Made by a program: the position numbers and the translations under genes. DNA of 64,000 bases from Culex pipiens pallens (taxonomy: Eukaryota > Arthropoda > Insecta > Diptera > Culicidae): NCBI RefSeq assembly GCF_016801865.2, contig NC_068938.1, positions 92,776,221 to 92,840,220 on the forward strand, given 5' to 3'. Below, piece by piece: positions 24,831-35,428 of this stretch (its first letter is position 1; each line of letters begins with the position of its first letter). The notes below the pieces were generated by a model, which worked only from the letters and a program-made list of their open reading frames with translations, was not told the DNA's origin and did not search any database.

Positions 24831-26544
24831 GCTTGTTAATTCTGAGAAATTAGTAAAATTGGCACTTTTTTTCTCTCACTAAAACTAAAATATCTTGGTA
24901 CTGGAGTATCGAAATTACGTTTTCTTTTAGAGACAAATGTTCGTGGTGAAATTTCCTACATGCTACATTCATTAGTATTACTGTAAAAAAGTCCACCCAA
25001 TTGTAAGTGAGCATTTTACAAAAAAAAAGTAAAAAAAACAATTTTTCGACTTTAAATTGCCTGGAAGAATCCAAAACCATAAATATTGGTCAATTATCGA
25101 AAGTGCATTTTAATCCTTGGACAATAAACTATCATTTAAAAAGTGACCACCTATATTTTTTGACAAAACCTTAAAATGAGGCAAGCAAATTGCAACATTT
25201 TGGGTGCCCGAAATGCGAACGGAGCGCTGCGCTCGCAGAATCAAAATAAGATTAAAAAAGATAGGAGGAACATACACCTTAGATTTATTGGTCCTTTATG
25301 TGAAATCGTCTCAGCTTTCGAATGGATTTGTCAGTTTTTCGATAAAGCGGGGCGCCGGCCTTCAAAAAAGACTTTTAAAAATACATTGGTGTTTTGTGGC
25401 TAAAAAATGTATGGAACGGTATTTTTCTGACAAGTGCATTCGAAAGCTCTGCTCATTTCCTTTCCAAAACACCCCTAAACATCAATGGTTCGTTGAAGTT
25501 TGGCAAAGTTATTAGCAATTTTGTAGACGCGCCTAAGTCAAAAAATTACCAATTTAAAAAAATGTTTTAGCTTTGTGGCGCCGAGGTGAGGACAAATTTA
25601 ACCAACCAAACATGGTTTCATTCATAACTTGGTGGGGGCTATTGGAAAAGTACATTGCTTTTGATTTTTGAGCACCTTGTGTAAATAGTGGTCCACTTTC
25701 AGCGAGAATTACTCAGAACAGCTTTTCAGTGATAAAGTGTTTTTTAAAGCTTAAAAAAGCAAATTATTCATTCTGAAAAAAGATCGCTGCAAATATTTTA
25801 AAAATATTCAAAAATGTCTCAAAACTATTCAAGAAATTTTGGAGCAAAAAATATATTTTTTTCATAAACTTTGGATTTTGAAGAATAACGAATTGAAAAT
25901 GATTGAATATATATTTTTTAAAGATTTTAAATTTTGTGTGTGTTTACAATCATTTTAAAATATTTTAATAAAGGTGCACAACAACGTATAAAGTTTTTTG
26001 TAAAGGATATTCGAATCCAAATTTCGTTTGAATAAATTTTAACATTGCTCATAGATTTTTTTCTATTGTAGTGTTGAGGAAATCAAACTAAAAAAAATTG
26101 CAAAGAGCATTGAAATTTGAATGTGTTTTTTTCATACCAAAATTATATCTAGGTATTTAATTGCAATCGTCAAAAACAATAACTATACAATTTCAAACAA
26201 ACAAAAATTAGAATAAGTCAAACAAACACTTTTGTGGAACTTATCTTTGTTTTTCATTCTTAAAATCAAGATAAATGAATCTTATTTGCACTACTACTTC
26301 TTTTTATTTATTTTCTGAAAACAACCCAATCATAAAAAAGTTTGAAAAAATGTGTTTACTTTATCAACTTTTATCAAAGATTAGTTCCGGCCCGCCACTG
26401 CTTCGCAGAGCCAAAAGGTTGGGCACCCCTGATACACATGTTTTCATATTGAATCTTCTTACAACCTTGGTAGCTCCAGTACCTAATTGATATTTAACTT
26501 CATGTTGAATTTCTCGAATACTATTTTACAAATTCTTTTTGCAG

Positions 26545-26641
26545 AACTCTAGTCGCGGTAAACAAAAACGAAGAAAAACTAGACTATTATCAAGGCCGGA
26601 AGGGATTGCCAGGCCGGATTGCTGTCTAACAAATAAGCAAG
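26545..26641 (+). CDS. Candidate exon, unknown gene
   Basis: The acceptor TTCTTTTTGCAG ends at 26544 and a donor-like CAAG|GTATAT follows 26641. Two frames remain open for most of the stretch. One runs through the whole 97 bp (NSSRGKQKRRKTRLLSRPEG..). The other gives TLVAVNKNEEKLDYYQGRKG followed by LPGRIAV and a TAA at about 26627, which could be a C-terminus. I recognise no family. If it is real, the frame depends on the unknown upstream exon. Confidence 0.25.
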
Positions 26642-29396
26642 GTATATTCCCAATTGTGAAAGCTTCAGAAATTGATGTTGTCTGAAATAAATCTTTTCAT
26701 GAAATATTCAGACGAACTGATAAGTTCAATATAATAGTAAATTAATTTAATAAAATCATTTTAAGTTCTCTCGCTAATTTCATTTGCAAATTTGCAAAAC
26801 TTTGGTGCCAAATATTGAGGAATATAGTACTTGCACATGAATTTCGGGAATTCCCGGGATTTTTGTTCCCGGGGCGGGCAATTGGATGCTCTAACTGAAA
26901 GCGAATCAAATCTAGCTTCGAATGACATCCCCTTAGATGACAAGTTCAACGGCGAAGGTTTAGATCCATCAGGTGATGTCGAGCAATGACACCTCTCACT
27001 AATGAGGTGCTCAACGGTAATGAGCCACTATCAAGCCGCACACCACCACCTGAAGGTTAAAACAGCTTGCGGAGTGTTGCTGTTTCGAGGAAGTTCTTGA
27101 AATGTTATTTCGATATGCAGATAGTGTCAACTTTGGAACCATTTCTCCATAAAATGAAAGAGAATGGTCCACTCAGATCAATCAGCTCAGCGTGAACTCT
27201 GCTGATTCGAGAGGATTCCGTTTGCGGTTTGATGTAATCTTAAAGGTAGGTCACTGAAAATTTACACGCTCCAAAAGAAGAGTCTAAGGGGTCGTCACGG
27301 CGTTGCATCATCGCCATCGAGGAGGGGGGACCTACCCTACCCTTTTTCGTGAATAATTGCAGTGCCCCCGTTGGAGGACTTGCAGCGAATTTACGATAAT
27401 CTGCACCATGTAGGCATACTTACTTAAGATAATAATACTTGTGCAACGGCAACAACAGTGGAAGATGCTGTATATGTTTGGGCATACCGAACCTAGTAGA
27501 TCGTACTAGCGCGATAGTCACCACCATCATCTGCATCAGCATCTAGCGGGTGGAGAAGATGTAACATTTTAACTGCCATTTGTAAGTAGCAATCTGTACG
27601 CTCTGGGTTGTAAGTCGTTTTGATTGGAAGACTCGGAGCAAAACAAACGAAGAAGGAGAGAGAGACATCGTGTGTGGTTGAGTTGAACAAGTCACCGCAA
27701 CTCTCTTCAAGTGACGAACCTCGAACTCTGCTGTGTGGGGGCCGGCCTCCCTGAACCATTTGTGGGGCATGTCGAGAGGTTTCAAGTGGATGCCGAAGAA
27801 GGGGGGTTCCACCGTGAAGTACCGACCCCAGAATATGTCTGGCTCATGTTAAGAGGTCATTAAAAATTTCAACCATTCGTGTAAGTAGAGTAGATACGAA
27901 TTTAAGACAATAGTGTTTATGAGCGAGGGGTCTGTGTTTACTACCGTTGCACGATACACACGACCTGAGTGATGAATTTGGGCTTCGTGTGAAGTTCTTT
28001 TTTTGTGATAGATCAGTAAACTGGTGCACTGCTTCGACTAATTTGTGGGTTTAAAGTGTTTGTACAAGTTGGTTAGTACTAGGCGCGTTAGGCGCAAAAA
28101 CTGGCGTAACCAAATTACAGCAATAATTTGGATTAATTTTATGCCGGCAGATCGTACGGGCATCAGATTTTTACAATCGTGATGTTGACACGTTCAACCA
28201 CCAAAGTGAGCGATCATCATCAACCGTAAAGCATGAGAATCAGTTTTTGGACCCCGCGGTTCTGGCATTCGTTTGGTAAAGTTCACATTATGAGAGCTAT
28301 ATTTGCTTAGTGAAACTGATGTAAATAATTCGTCTCGACGTCTACCGCAGTCAAACCCACATCATAACCAATGAAAATAAATGCCACTTACCCTTAAAGC
28401 TTTCATTTAAGTCACGATTCTAGCCCGTTTCTCAACGTGCTAACCGGTACCTGTGTGGCTTCATGTTTCCAAGAGTTGTTTTCACACAGAGTATACCTTC
28501 CTTACATAACAAAAAGCTTCTATGTTCCCAAATCGAAGAATCTACCCAACGGGGAAAACCTAATCGTGTCGCCAACTTGTACGCTGCTCGTTCATCACTG
28601 CCGTTTAAAAGATAAGCCACATTGCATAAACCAACCAAACTTGAAGAACGCGCGCGTCCCTTTTCATCTGCCTTGCGCAGTAGCAGCAGTCTCCTCCTCC
28701 TCCGACAGTGACGGTGTCATCTTAGTCAGTCAGTCGGTTACTGGGGAAACCTACTTTCCCTGTTTTTCAGTTGCAACGGCGGCGCTTTTCCCAGCCAAAC
28801 CCGCTCCCATCGCGAGTTGCATAATACGGGTCGTGAGGCTGCGAGCCAACCCACAACCACTGAACGCCGCCAACCCATATGGAACCCAACGAGAAGGGAT
28901 GCCTTTCCAAGATTTTTCCCCGTATGCAGTGAGCTACCTTGAAGGTTTCCATAAAAAGGCAATTGAAAAGGGAAAAGAAAGAATGGATTGAAGGGAGTCT
29001 TGGAACGACTCAGGTGACTGGAAGCTTCGTTACGAGGTAGTGTGCTAAGTTCGGGCGGTTTCCAATAAAATTTTATTGCTTCATTAGTACATTTTGGTAA
29101 CGTTCTTTTAACTTTGTAACATCTTTGTTTATGATAAAAGAACTAGACGGTAACTATTGTGTTAGTTGTTCAATTGGAATCAAAATGAAAAATCAATTCG
29201 ATTCCATTCATTTCCTGAAATAACAAATATTTTATATGTGAAATATTGACTTTTCAAAAATTCATAACTCGGTAGCAACATTTTTGACGATACAGTTCAG
29301 ACTCGATTATACGGAGGCCTTGGCAAAATTTTACTTCGGATAATCGAATCACGAAAAACGTTGTGCTCTTTTTAATTGTTGAGCTTTAGTATGACT
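26642..29396. other. Unique-looking, GC-richer non-coding DNA
   Basis: Several overlapping frames occur at 27493-27812 and 28437-28991. The longest (184 codons) begins at GTG, has no in-frame ATG until near its end, and has no domains. The region may hold regulatory DNA or UTRs; nothing specific is recognised. Confidence 0.4.
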
Positions 29397-29608
29397 TCCT
29401 GTGTGGATCAATCGGACCGCGTACTGGACTCACAATCCAGAGGTCGCCGGTTTGAATCCCGAGGTGGACGCAAAAAATTCTAAGTGTAAATATAGGTATT
29501 CGGTGCCCTCTCCCCGTGCCATACCTTCACACTTAGGAGACCCGGGAGGCGGAGTCTTGTCGCAAAAAGAACGATAAACGCCTGTGGATCCGTTGACGAA
29601 ACCGCTAG
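29397..29608 (+). mobile_element. tRNA-Val-like SINE, second copy
   Basis: The same head (anticodon loop CTCACAA) and body as 24576-24830, ending near GTTGACGAAACCGC. The copy lacks the last 40 bp or so of the first copy. No TSD was identified. Confidence 0.75.
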
Positions 29609-29689
29609 AATGCATTTTTAAATTTTACAGGAACTCTAAATCAAAAAAATCAGCAAGATTATTCCGTGTACCTTTTTTTTCTAAACAGT

Positions 29690-29990
29690 CCTCATTAATA
29701 CCTTCAACTTTGCCGAAGACATCAAATTGATCAGATACAGATTTTCGAATATTCACGTAACTTTTTTGTATGAACAGCTACCAAAAATGTACGAAATGTA
29801 CCAATGCTACGAAATGGTTTCTTTGATCACAAGGAAGGCCCCCATAAAGTTTGAGCAAAATAAAAAATACAAAAAATATATTTCGTAGAGAATTGCTCAT
29901 AAATTATTAAAAAATAGTAATTCAAAGAATTTTTGAATTCGATTATTCCAAAATAGATCGAAAAACTGATTTATTTAGAACTGGCGCTTA
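29690..29990 (+). repeat. High-copy repeat with GCCGAAGACATCAAAT motif
   Basis: CTTTGCCGAAGACATCAAAT, followed by GATCAGATACAGATTTTCG, TTTTTTGTATGAACAGCT and GAGAATTGCTCA blocks, matches the succession at 51810-52060 and partly at 46290-46520 and 11600. Coding potential is absent. Its type is unknown. Confidence 0.6.
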
Positions 29991-30329
29991 GGACCTTTTC
30001 AAAACTAACCCGAGATTTGAAGGTAAAAGAACAGGGTGGCGGTTCACATCAACCAGAGCTTTTGCACCAAGATTTTTGTTACAGATATTTTAGTATTTTT
30101 GAAACTACGGGAACTATCGATATATTTTTTTATTCATCCCCTAAAGTCTCCTGTTCACTAAGCGATTTACAACAATATTGTCCTTTTTTCGCAATCAGAT
30201 TGTTGCCTGATTGGGTCCGTAAATTTGTCAATTTTGGAATAAGAAGACAACAACTTCCTTGGTTGCTGTGCACCCTTAAGTCATATATGACCCATTAGAT
30301 GAGTTAGTTTTCTTCCTAAACATAATAAT

Positions 30330-30548
30330 TACCGTAATCTGGGGTGAATCGGGACTACAGTCTGAATAGGGACAGCAGTTTTTAGAGCACTTAAAGCTTT
30401 TAAATTTGGAAATGAATGTACACATTTTGTTGGCCTGAGTCTGTTCTAACCGAAACCAACCAGAAAAATCAAAATATTGTGCTCCAACATGGTTAAAACT
30501 GCTGTCCCAATTCGCCCCATGTGTCCCGATTGACCCCAGTTTACGGTA
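30330..30548. mobile_element. MITE with TACCGTAATCTGGGG ends
   Basis: The inverted ends are TACCGTAATCTGGGGTGAAT and the mirror ending CCCAGTTTACGGTA, with further inverted AATCGGGAC and GACAGCAG blocks inside. Terminal TA on both sides. Partial copies are at 6190 and 18230. The end motif resembles the ACCGTCATCAGGGG termini of 43918-44011. Confidence 0.75.
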
Positions 30549-30624
30549 TGTTTGCAAAAAACGGTTAAGTTTGCAAATTTTTTGGAAGAGTTTTTAACTT
30601 TGCTCTAGATAATCTATATAAGTC

Positions 30625-30867
30625 AACATAGTAAAAAAATTCTGTGTAAAATCGTATGCAAAAGCATGCACATCAGTTTTGTGAGTGAAAGCATGTAATA
30701 CTGTATGAGAAAACGTGTACACAAAAAGCATGTACGAAAGAAAAAAAATAGATTTTGCATACCCCAAAATAACAACAATTTGTTAATAATCATATCCAGA
30801 TTACCAAGTCCAAGGTGATATGCATGCTTTTGCATGCGATTTTACCATCGGATGTTTTGCTGTGAAC
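30625..30867. mobile_element. MITE with CATGCAAAAGCATGC subterminal repeats
   Basis: TGTAAAATCGTATGCAAAAG near the left and CTTTTGCATGCGATTTTACC at the right are inverted copies. The outer ends are degenerate (ACATAGTAAAAAA and GTTTTGCTGTGAA). The right block is shared with 17610-17676. No ORF. Confidence 0.6.
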
Positions 30868-32420
30868 AGTCATAATGAAAATGAACGCGTTCATTGATAC
30901 CAAGATACTTTAATAGTTATTAAGTTTTAACAATAAATTACGAGCTTTAATTTTATTACTGAGTTATACAAATATGCTTGACCACCTCCGACTCAGACGA
31001 CCTTCCAAAGTGGCTACCAGGCAAAGTCAAGCAGGAGCAGCATAATAATAGCGCGTCCAGTAGCAGATTGCATTTGATCAAGGGGCCACCAGCACTGCCG
31101 TGGAACTGTAACCGAGGCCATCGTGCGAACATGCTCTACCGCACTAGCCCAGCTGGTGCTGGACACGCAAACGCTTGGGCGTTGAGCAAATCCACGAAAT
31201 ATTTCAATAATTTGTTTTAATTTGAATAATAAACCATCGCGTTCTTCGCGACCTGCCTGCCTGCGGTGGTGCAGCAACCTGGATAATTTAATTGGGCAAT
31301 GGCAGTCACGACGAACGGTACGATTTAGTTTAGTTTCTCTCGGTCTCAAAAATTATGACACTTTGCATGTGGAAAATGAACGGTGACATCAATGCGTTTC
31401 ACGCGACAAACTCGAATTTTGCGGTTTTTCAATTTCAACAGCTGTTATCTAACTCCCAATGCATTCCTTGGGCACGTGGTGCTTTCGAACTCTGTGCCAA
31501 AGCCATTTGTTTTTATGGCTCACGACTTTTCATCTGGTATTGGATTGGTAAACCAGTAGTCCCTCTTAATACGCACTCTCAGTGCAAGAGTCGCGAAGCT
31601 GGTTATGTTGGGTTAGTTTAAATTGTTTTTTATGCGCTCATGCTTTCTGGCTGAGTCGTCGTCGTGGTCGCAATCAGTAACAGTTCGCGGGGCAAAATTG
31701 GTCACATTTGATTTGCATGTGCGTTTGACTTAGTTTAAGGCAATGCTCTGGCGAGAGTCTGGTGGCGGCTTAGGTATGTTAATCTAGAGGAAAAATGTAC
31801 GTTTAAATGTCTAATCGGAATGTTTGGGAGGCAGTCAGTGGGAAAACTGTAACACGGGATACCAGTTTGATGGTTATTGGATGTTGCATAAAGCTACCAT
31901 TACAGATTTGCACGGTTCGTGGGCTTACGTCAGAGGGGAGAAAGGCTTAGGAATTTCAGCAAAATATTGTTAGTCCTAATTGTTTCGCATAAATAATTGA
32001 AATGATGTTGCATAACGTAGTAGAGCAATTTTCCTAAGAAAAAGCAATTTAAAACATTTGACATTTAAATTACTGAGTTAACGTCATTTTGGAATCAGAC
32101 ATTAATTATATTATTTAGTTGATACTGAAATTGAAACGTGATTTTCAAACGTATGTTTGACAGGTTAAGGATTTGGTCTAATTGTATCAAATTTGAAGAT
32201 TGTCAATACGCTCACAAAATGTTTTGCAAAACTTTGATAGAACCTTGCCTGCTGGCTTCCTTTAATACTATTTATCACTTGATTTAATTTAAAAATGCGT
32301 TTCTGAAGCTGTAATCGATCGTCTAAGCCAGAGGTGTCCAATCGTTTTCCCTGCAGGCGTTTATTTTTAAACAGGAAATGGGGATTTTTTTTAACAAATT
32401 TATGAAAAAAACAATTTTAA
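30868..32420. other. No gene seen
   Basis: About 30980-31760 is GC-richer with frames on both strands but no splice-supported exon. An isolated hAT-end-like CAGAGGTGTCCAATCG occurs at about 32332 with no partner end nearby. Confidence 0.4.
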
Positions 32421-32500
32421 ACGGTGGTTAGCGGCTTCGGCTGCGGATCCCTCATGTGTGCTAAGGGGCCCGGGTTCGATTCCTGCCTATCTCCTCTGGG
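32421..32500 (+). repeat. SINE head fragment
   Basis: GGTGGTTAGCGGCTTCGGCTG, then box B GGGTTCGATTCC: a tRNA-like head of the family at 14588, without a recognisable body or TSD. Confidence 0.5.
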
Positions 32501-32748
32501 TGTTCTGTGTTTGTCCCGTTAGCTAGTAAATTCAGTCTGAAAAGACGGTGTGATGTCTATTATTAAACTCGAAAAAGACGAGAAACTTAATAAATGGTTC
32601 ATGAAGTCTTGGTTATCTCGAGTTTGCTAATATGGATAATGTGCACTGTGCATTCTTATTTCATGAAGAAGCTTAAACTAAATTTGTTTTAATTATGTTG
32701 AAACTATAAATCAAATTTGAATTTGTTAAATTGGGAATGAAAAGAATT

Positions 32749-33536
32749 AGCATTGGTGTCTACCCGTAGTTGCTACTCTGTTATTGACCAGGACATCCAA
32801 GAATTGCTCCGTGGACCACAGATGAAGAGTAGGAACCAATCATCACCATTTCGCAACATTCAAATGTCACTATCATGCTAGCCAATCACAGCGCCGGCCA
32901 CGACCAGTGGTAAGACACGGGGAAGTGGATAGGAATTTTAGTCCGATACTTGAGTGATGAAGACCGCTAAATCGGCTGCGTCTTCGACAAGGTATCACGT
33001 GAGGTTTGAGGGTGTTAGTAAGATGGGTGTGAAGCCAGGATTCACCGTGGTAAGGGATGCGGCAGGTCAAATCTATTTATAGTCCTTAATTCTTTCTTCG
33101 TATGTTCTTGGATTCATTTTGGAAGCTTTCCAATTCGGTTCACCAAGCTTTTTGTGGTGAATTCTGGTCGTGTTGAAAGTTCAATATTCGCCTAACAATT
33201 ATGCAACCAGTAAGTGTCCTTGAATTCAACTTGCATTCAATATTGCATGTCCTGTTCTTAGGTACACAGATTCCAATCAAGTTTCTTGGATTCTTATAGC
33301 ATTCTTAATCCTTCTAGTCAACTAAGCCTCGATGGTCTGGTGGTTAGCATTTTTGTCTGCTAACCCAAAGGACGAGGGATCGAACCCCGCCGCGAGCTAA
33401 TGAATTTTTCGTTCATATTCAAGTGTTCAGAATTCCATCTTTCCATAATTTCTAGATAGGAGCAGATGGGAATCGAACCCAGAACCCTTCGCTTACAAAG
33501 CGAACAGCGTAACCATTCAGCCACGCCTACCCCTTA
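32749..33536 (-). mobile_element. Retroposed SINE-like element with 22-bp TSD
   Basis: An identical 22-bp direct repeat lies at 32727-32748 and 33537-33558, exactly flanking the segment. On the - strand the 5' end is a tRNA-like head (33533-33459) with anticodon loop TTTGTAA (TGT, Thr-like) and box B GGTTCGATTCC. The 3' end lies at 32749. A second tRNA-like head in + orientation (33326-33397, loop CTGCTAA, GCT, Ser-like) sits inside, so another SINE has probably inserted within it. Such a long exact duplication indicates a fairly young insertion. Confidence 0.7.
33326..33397 (+). repeat. tRNA-Ser-like SINE head nested in another SINE
   Basis: CGATGGTCTGGTGGTTAGCA with loop CTGCTAA and box B-like GGATCGAACCCC. 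It lacks a clean acceptor stem, so it is interpreted as a SINE head and not as a functional tRNA gene. Confidence 0.5.
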
Positions 33537-33722
33537 TAAATTGGGAATGAAAAGAATTGTAAGAAAAAAACTTTTCAGACAATATTTTTGAAAAAATATT
33601 AAAATTCAATTTGAACGAAAATATACAACATTGTTTATGAGTTAGATTGCAAATGAAATGTTTCATGAAGGGCCAGATCTAAACCGCGGGCCGTGTGTTA
33701 TGCAGTCTTGGTCTAAGCATTG

Positions 33723-35165
33723 CACAGTGGGAAAAAAGGGCCCAAAAAATTACCGCAACATGATTTTGCGCAAACCATCGATTGCTATACACCAAAAGCT
33801 TCGTTTTTGCACCAGGAACAATAGGGACGTGGCGTTACATCGTGCTGCCACCTGGTTTTTTTAAGTGCAAGAGTGTAAAAGTGCTGAGTCATCGTCTAAA
33901 AATAGACGGCGTCCTATCTCGCCCAGCAAAATGAAGTCGATAAAGTAGTCGGTTTCGATGAGAAAAAGTGTAAAACGTGGTCTAAAAATAGCGACGCCAT
34001 CCCCCTATAATCCGATGAAAAATCGCACTGCACGGACCGGTGGCCGAAGTACAGGCCACCGTCAGATTTATCCAATTGTGAACTGATAAGCTTTCTTCTG
34101 CCATGAATAGGCATGCAAAACAATCCTAGAATAATATTAAATACCATTTTTTTCCGTTTGAGTATTAAGCCACTTAATCCTGATTACGAGAACTATTGTA
34201 GCGTGTTACCCATTTTTACTGTTATTAAGCATTTCCAGATCTATAACACAGTCCCTATTGAGAGGGAAAGTGCTGTTCCATCCAGATGCTGTAAACTCCT
34301 TTCCTTGTGCCTTGTGCGCTATGTATCGCTAGAACCGCGGTGACAATTTTTTCGTGTCATTTGCCAAGCTCTTCCCAGCAGCTATTATTTGCCGCGCGGG
34401 GACAAAAGACAATTGTCTTTTGTGGTGCTATATTTGCGGTGTTCCCTTTGCTCTGATCTGGACAATGCGACTGGACTGCAGTGCAATACCGATCGGCTGG
34501 GCATTATTTACATGCCCGCAAAGGAATATCCCAAGATCGATCACATGCTTGAAGAGCACGTGAAGCAACCGTTTTATACTCATGCGGTTGCTGCTACCTC
34601 TGAGCTTAAACCTAAGGCTGCCACCCTGAGAAGAACCCATGACATTCCGCTTATGAGGCGAAACCCGTAACCATTCGGCCACAGAAGGTTGGCCATTAAA
34701 TACCATAGGACCCATCGGAACCGGTTCCACCGATCTCCGGTGGCCACATCCGTAACCGCATTAGGAAACAGCGTAAACTAGTCATGCGACGTATCAAACT
34801 TCTTGATTTTGGATGGGGAAATGAGTTATACACTCCTCTTTTTAAAACATGAAGTTTGATATGTCGCAAGAGTGGTTTCAGGAATTTACCAAATATGATC
34901 TTCGGCTGTGGCCACCGGAGAACCTGAGAACCGGTCACCGGAGGCAAAAATACATTTTAAGGATACTCTCAATTGGATAAATCTGACACTTTTTCCAAAA
35001 ATCCGGATCTTCCGGTGGCCTGTACTCCGGCCACCGGTCCGTGCAGTGCGATTTTTCATCGGATTATTGTTCCTGGTGCAAAAACGAAGCTTTTGGTGTA
35101 TAGCAATCGATGGTTTGCGCGAAATCATGTTGCGGTAATTTTTTGGGCCCTTTTTTCCCACTGTG
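33723..35165. mobile_element. Transib-like foldback element 1 (CACAGTG ends, 5-bp TSD)
   Basis: The terminal inverted repeats of about 100 bp start with CACAGTGGGAAAAAAGGGCC and differ by very few bases. The 5-mer CATTG duplicates at both edges (33718-33722, 35166-35170). The arms continue at 34011-34078 against about 34970-35062 (CGGTGGCC..CCACCGG blocks). Transib transposons have 5-bp TSDs and RSS-like CACWRTG ends. No transposase is seen. The interior at about 34389-34670 has an open frame of unknown origin (..KEYPKIDHMLEEHVKQP..) and a tRNA-like segment on the - strand at about 34610-34685. Confidence 0.75.
33826..34010. mobile_element. MITE nested in the left arm of the Transib-like element
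   Basis: This segment, with ends TAGGGACGTGGCG and CGACGCCATCCCCCTA, is absent from the matching place in the right arm, where CCGGATTATTGTTCC is uninterrupted. The break is at a TA. The symmetry of the host element therefore proves a later insertion. Confidence 0.7.
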
Positions 35166-35428
35166 CATTGCTTTGTCAAGAATATTGTCAAAATATATCC
35201 CAAATACTGTAATAATGAATTACATCGCTTCAAAGTAGCGATATTTACGAAAAAATAATTATTTTCTAACTAAACCGAATGACGAAATAATCATTTAATC
35301 CCAATGCACTCCCAAATCTGTATTCGTGGTATTCATTCGCTCGCGCCAACTCGCGATCTCCGGGCGATGAACTTTTTGCCCAATTTTGTCGCCGGCACTT
35401 TTCAATAAGAACATTAATATAGTAATAT

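Larger units (their letters stand above)
23143..25714. mobile_element. Foldback element with about 690-bp inverted arms
   Basis: The left arm (23143 to about 23825) and the right arm (about 25015 to 25714) are near-identical inverted copies with ends GAGTAATTCTCGC and GCGAGAATTACTC. A 4-bp AGAA flanks both sides (23139-23142, 25715-25718), consistent with a short TSD. Both arms contain the same open frame of about 62 codons, but this follows from the repeat and is not evidence of a gene. The spacer is filled by three SINEs. The superfamily is not determined. Confidence 0.8.
22743..26441. mobile_element. Possible hAT-like non-autonomous element, interrupted
   Basis: The right end, TTGGGCACCCCTGA (about 26428-26441) preceded by CGGCCCGCCACTGCTTCGCAGAGCC, is typical of hAT-derived repeats. 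The left flank at about 22743-22800 has the inverted counterpart (GCGTCCAA..CCGGCCCGCGACGGCTTTTCG). The AT-rich body is split by the foldback at 23143-25714. The left terminus is diverged and no TSD was found. Confidence 0.4.

Noticed and set aside
23472..25403. Same 62-residue frame in two places as a conserved small gene
   Set aside because: It is the two inverted arms of one foldback; identity follows from the repeat.
26545..26641. PGRIAV-containing frame as a bacterial malic-enzyme-like fragment
   Set aside because: Only a few residues resemble that family, spacing differs, and the frame ends at once; coincidence more likely.
28437..28991. 184-codon + strand open frame
   Set aside because: Starts at GTG, has no in-frame ATG until the last quarter, no domains or splice sites; GC-rich chance frame.
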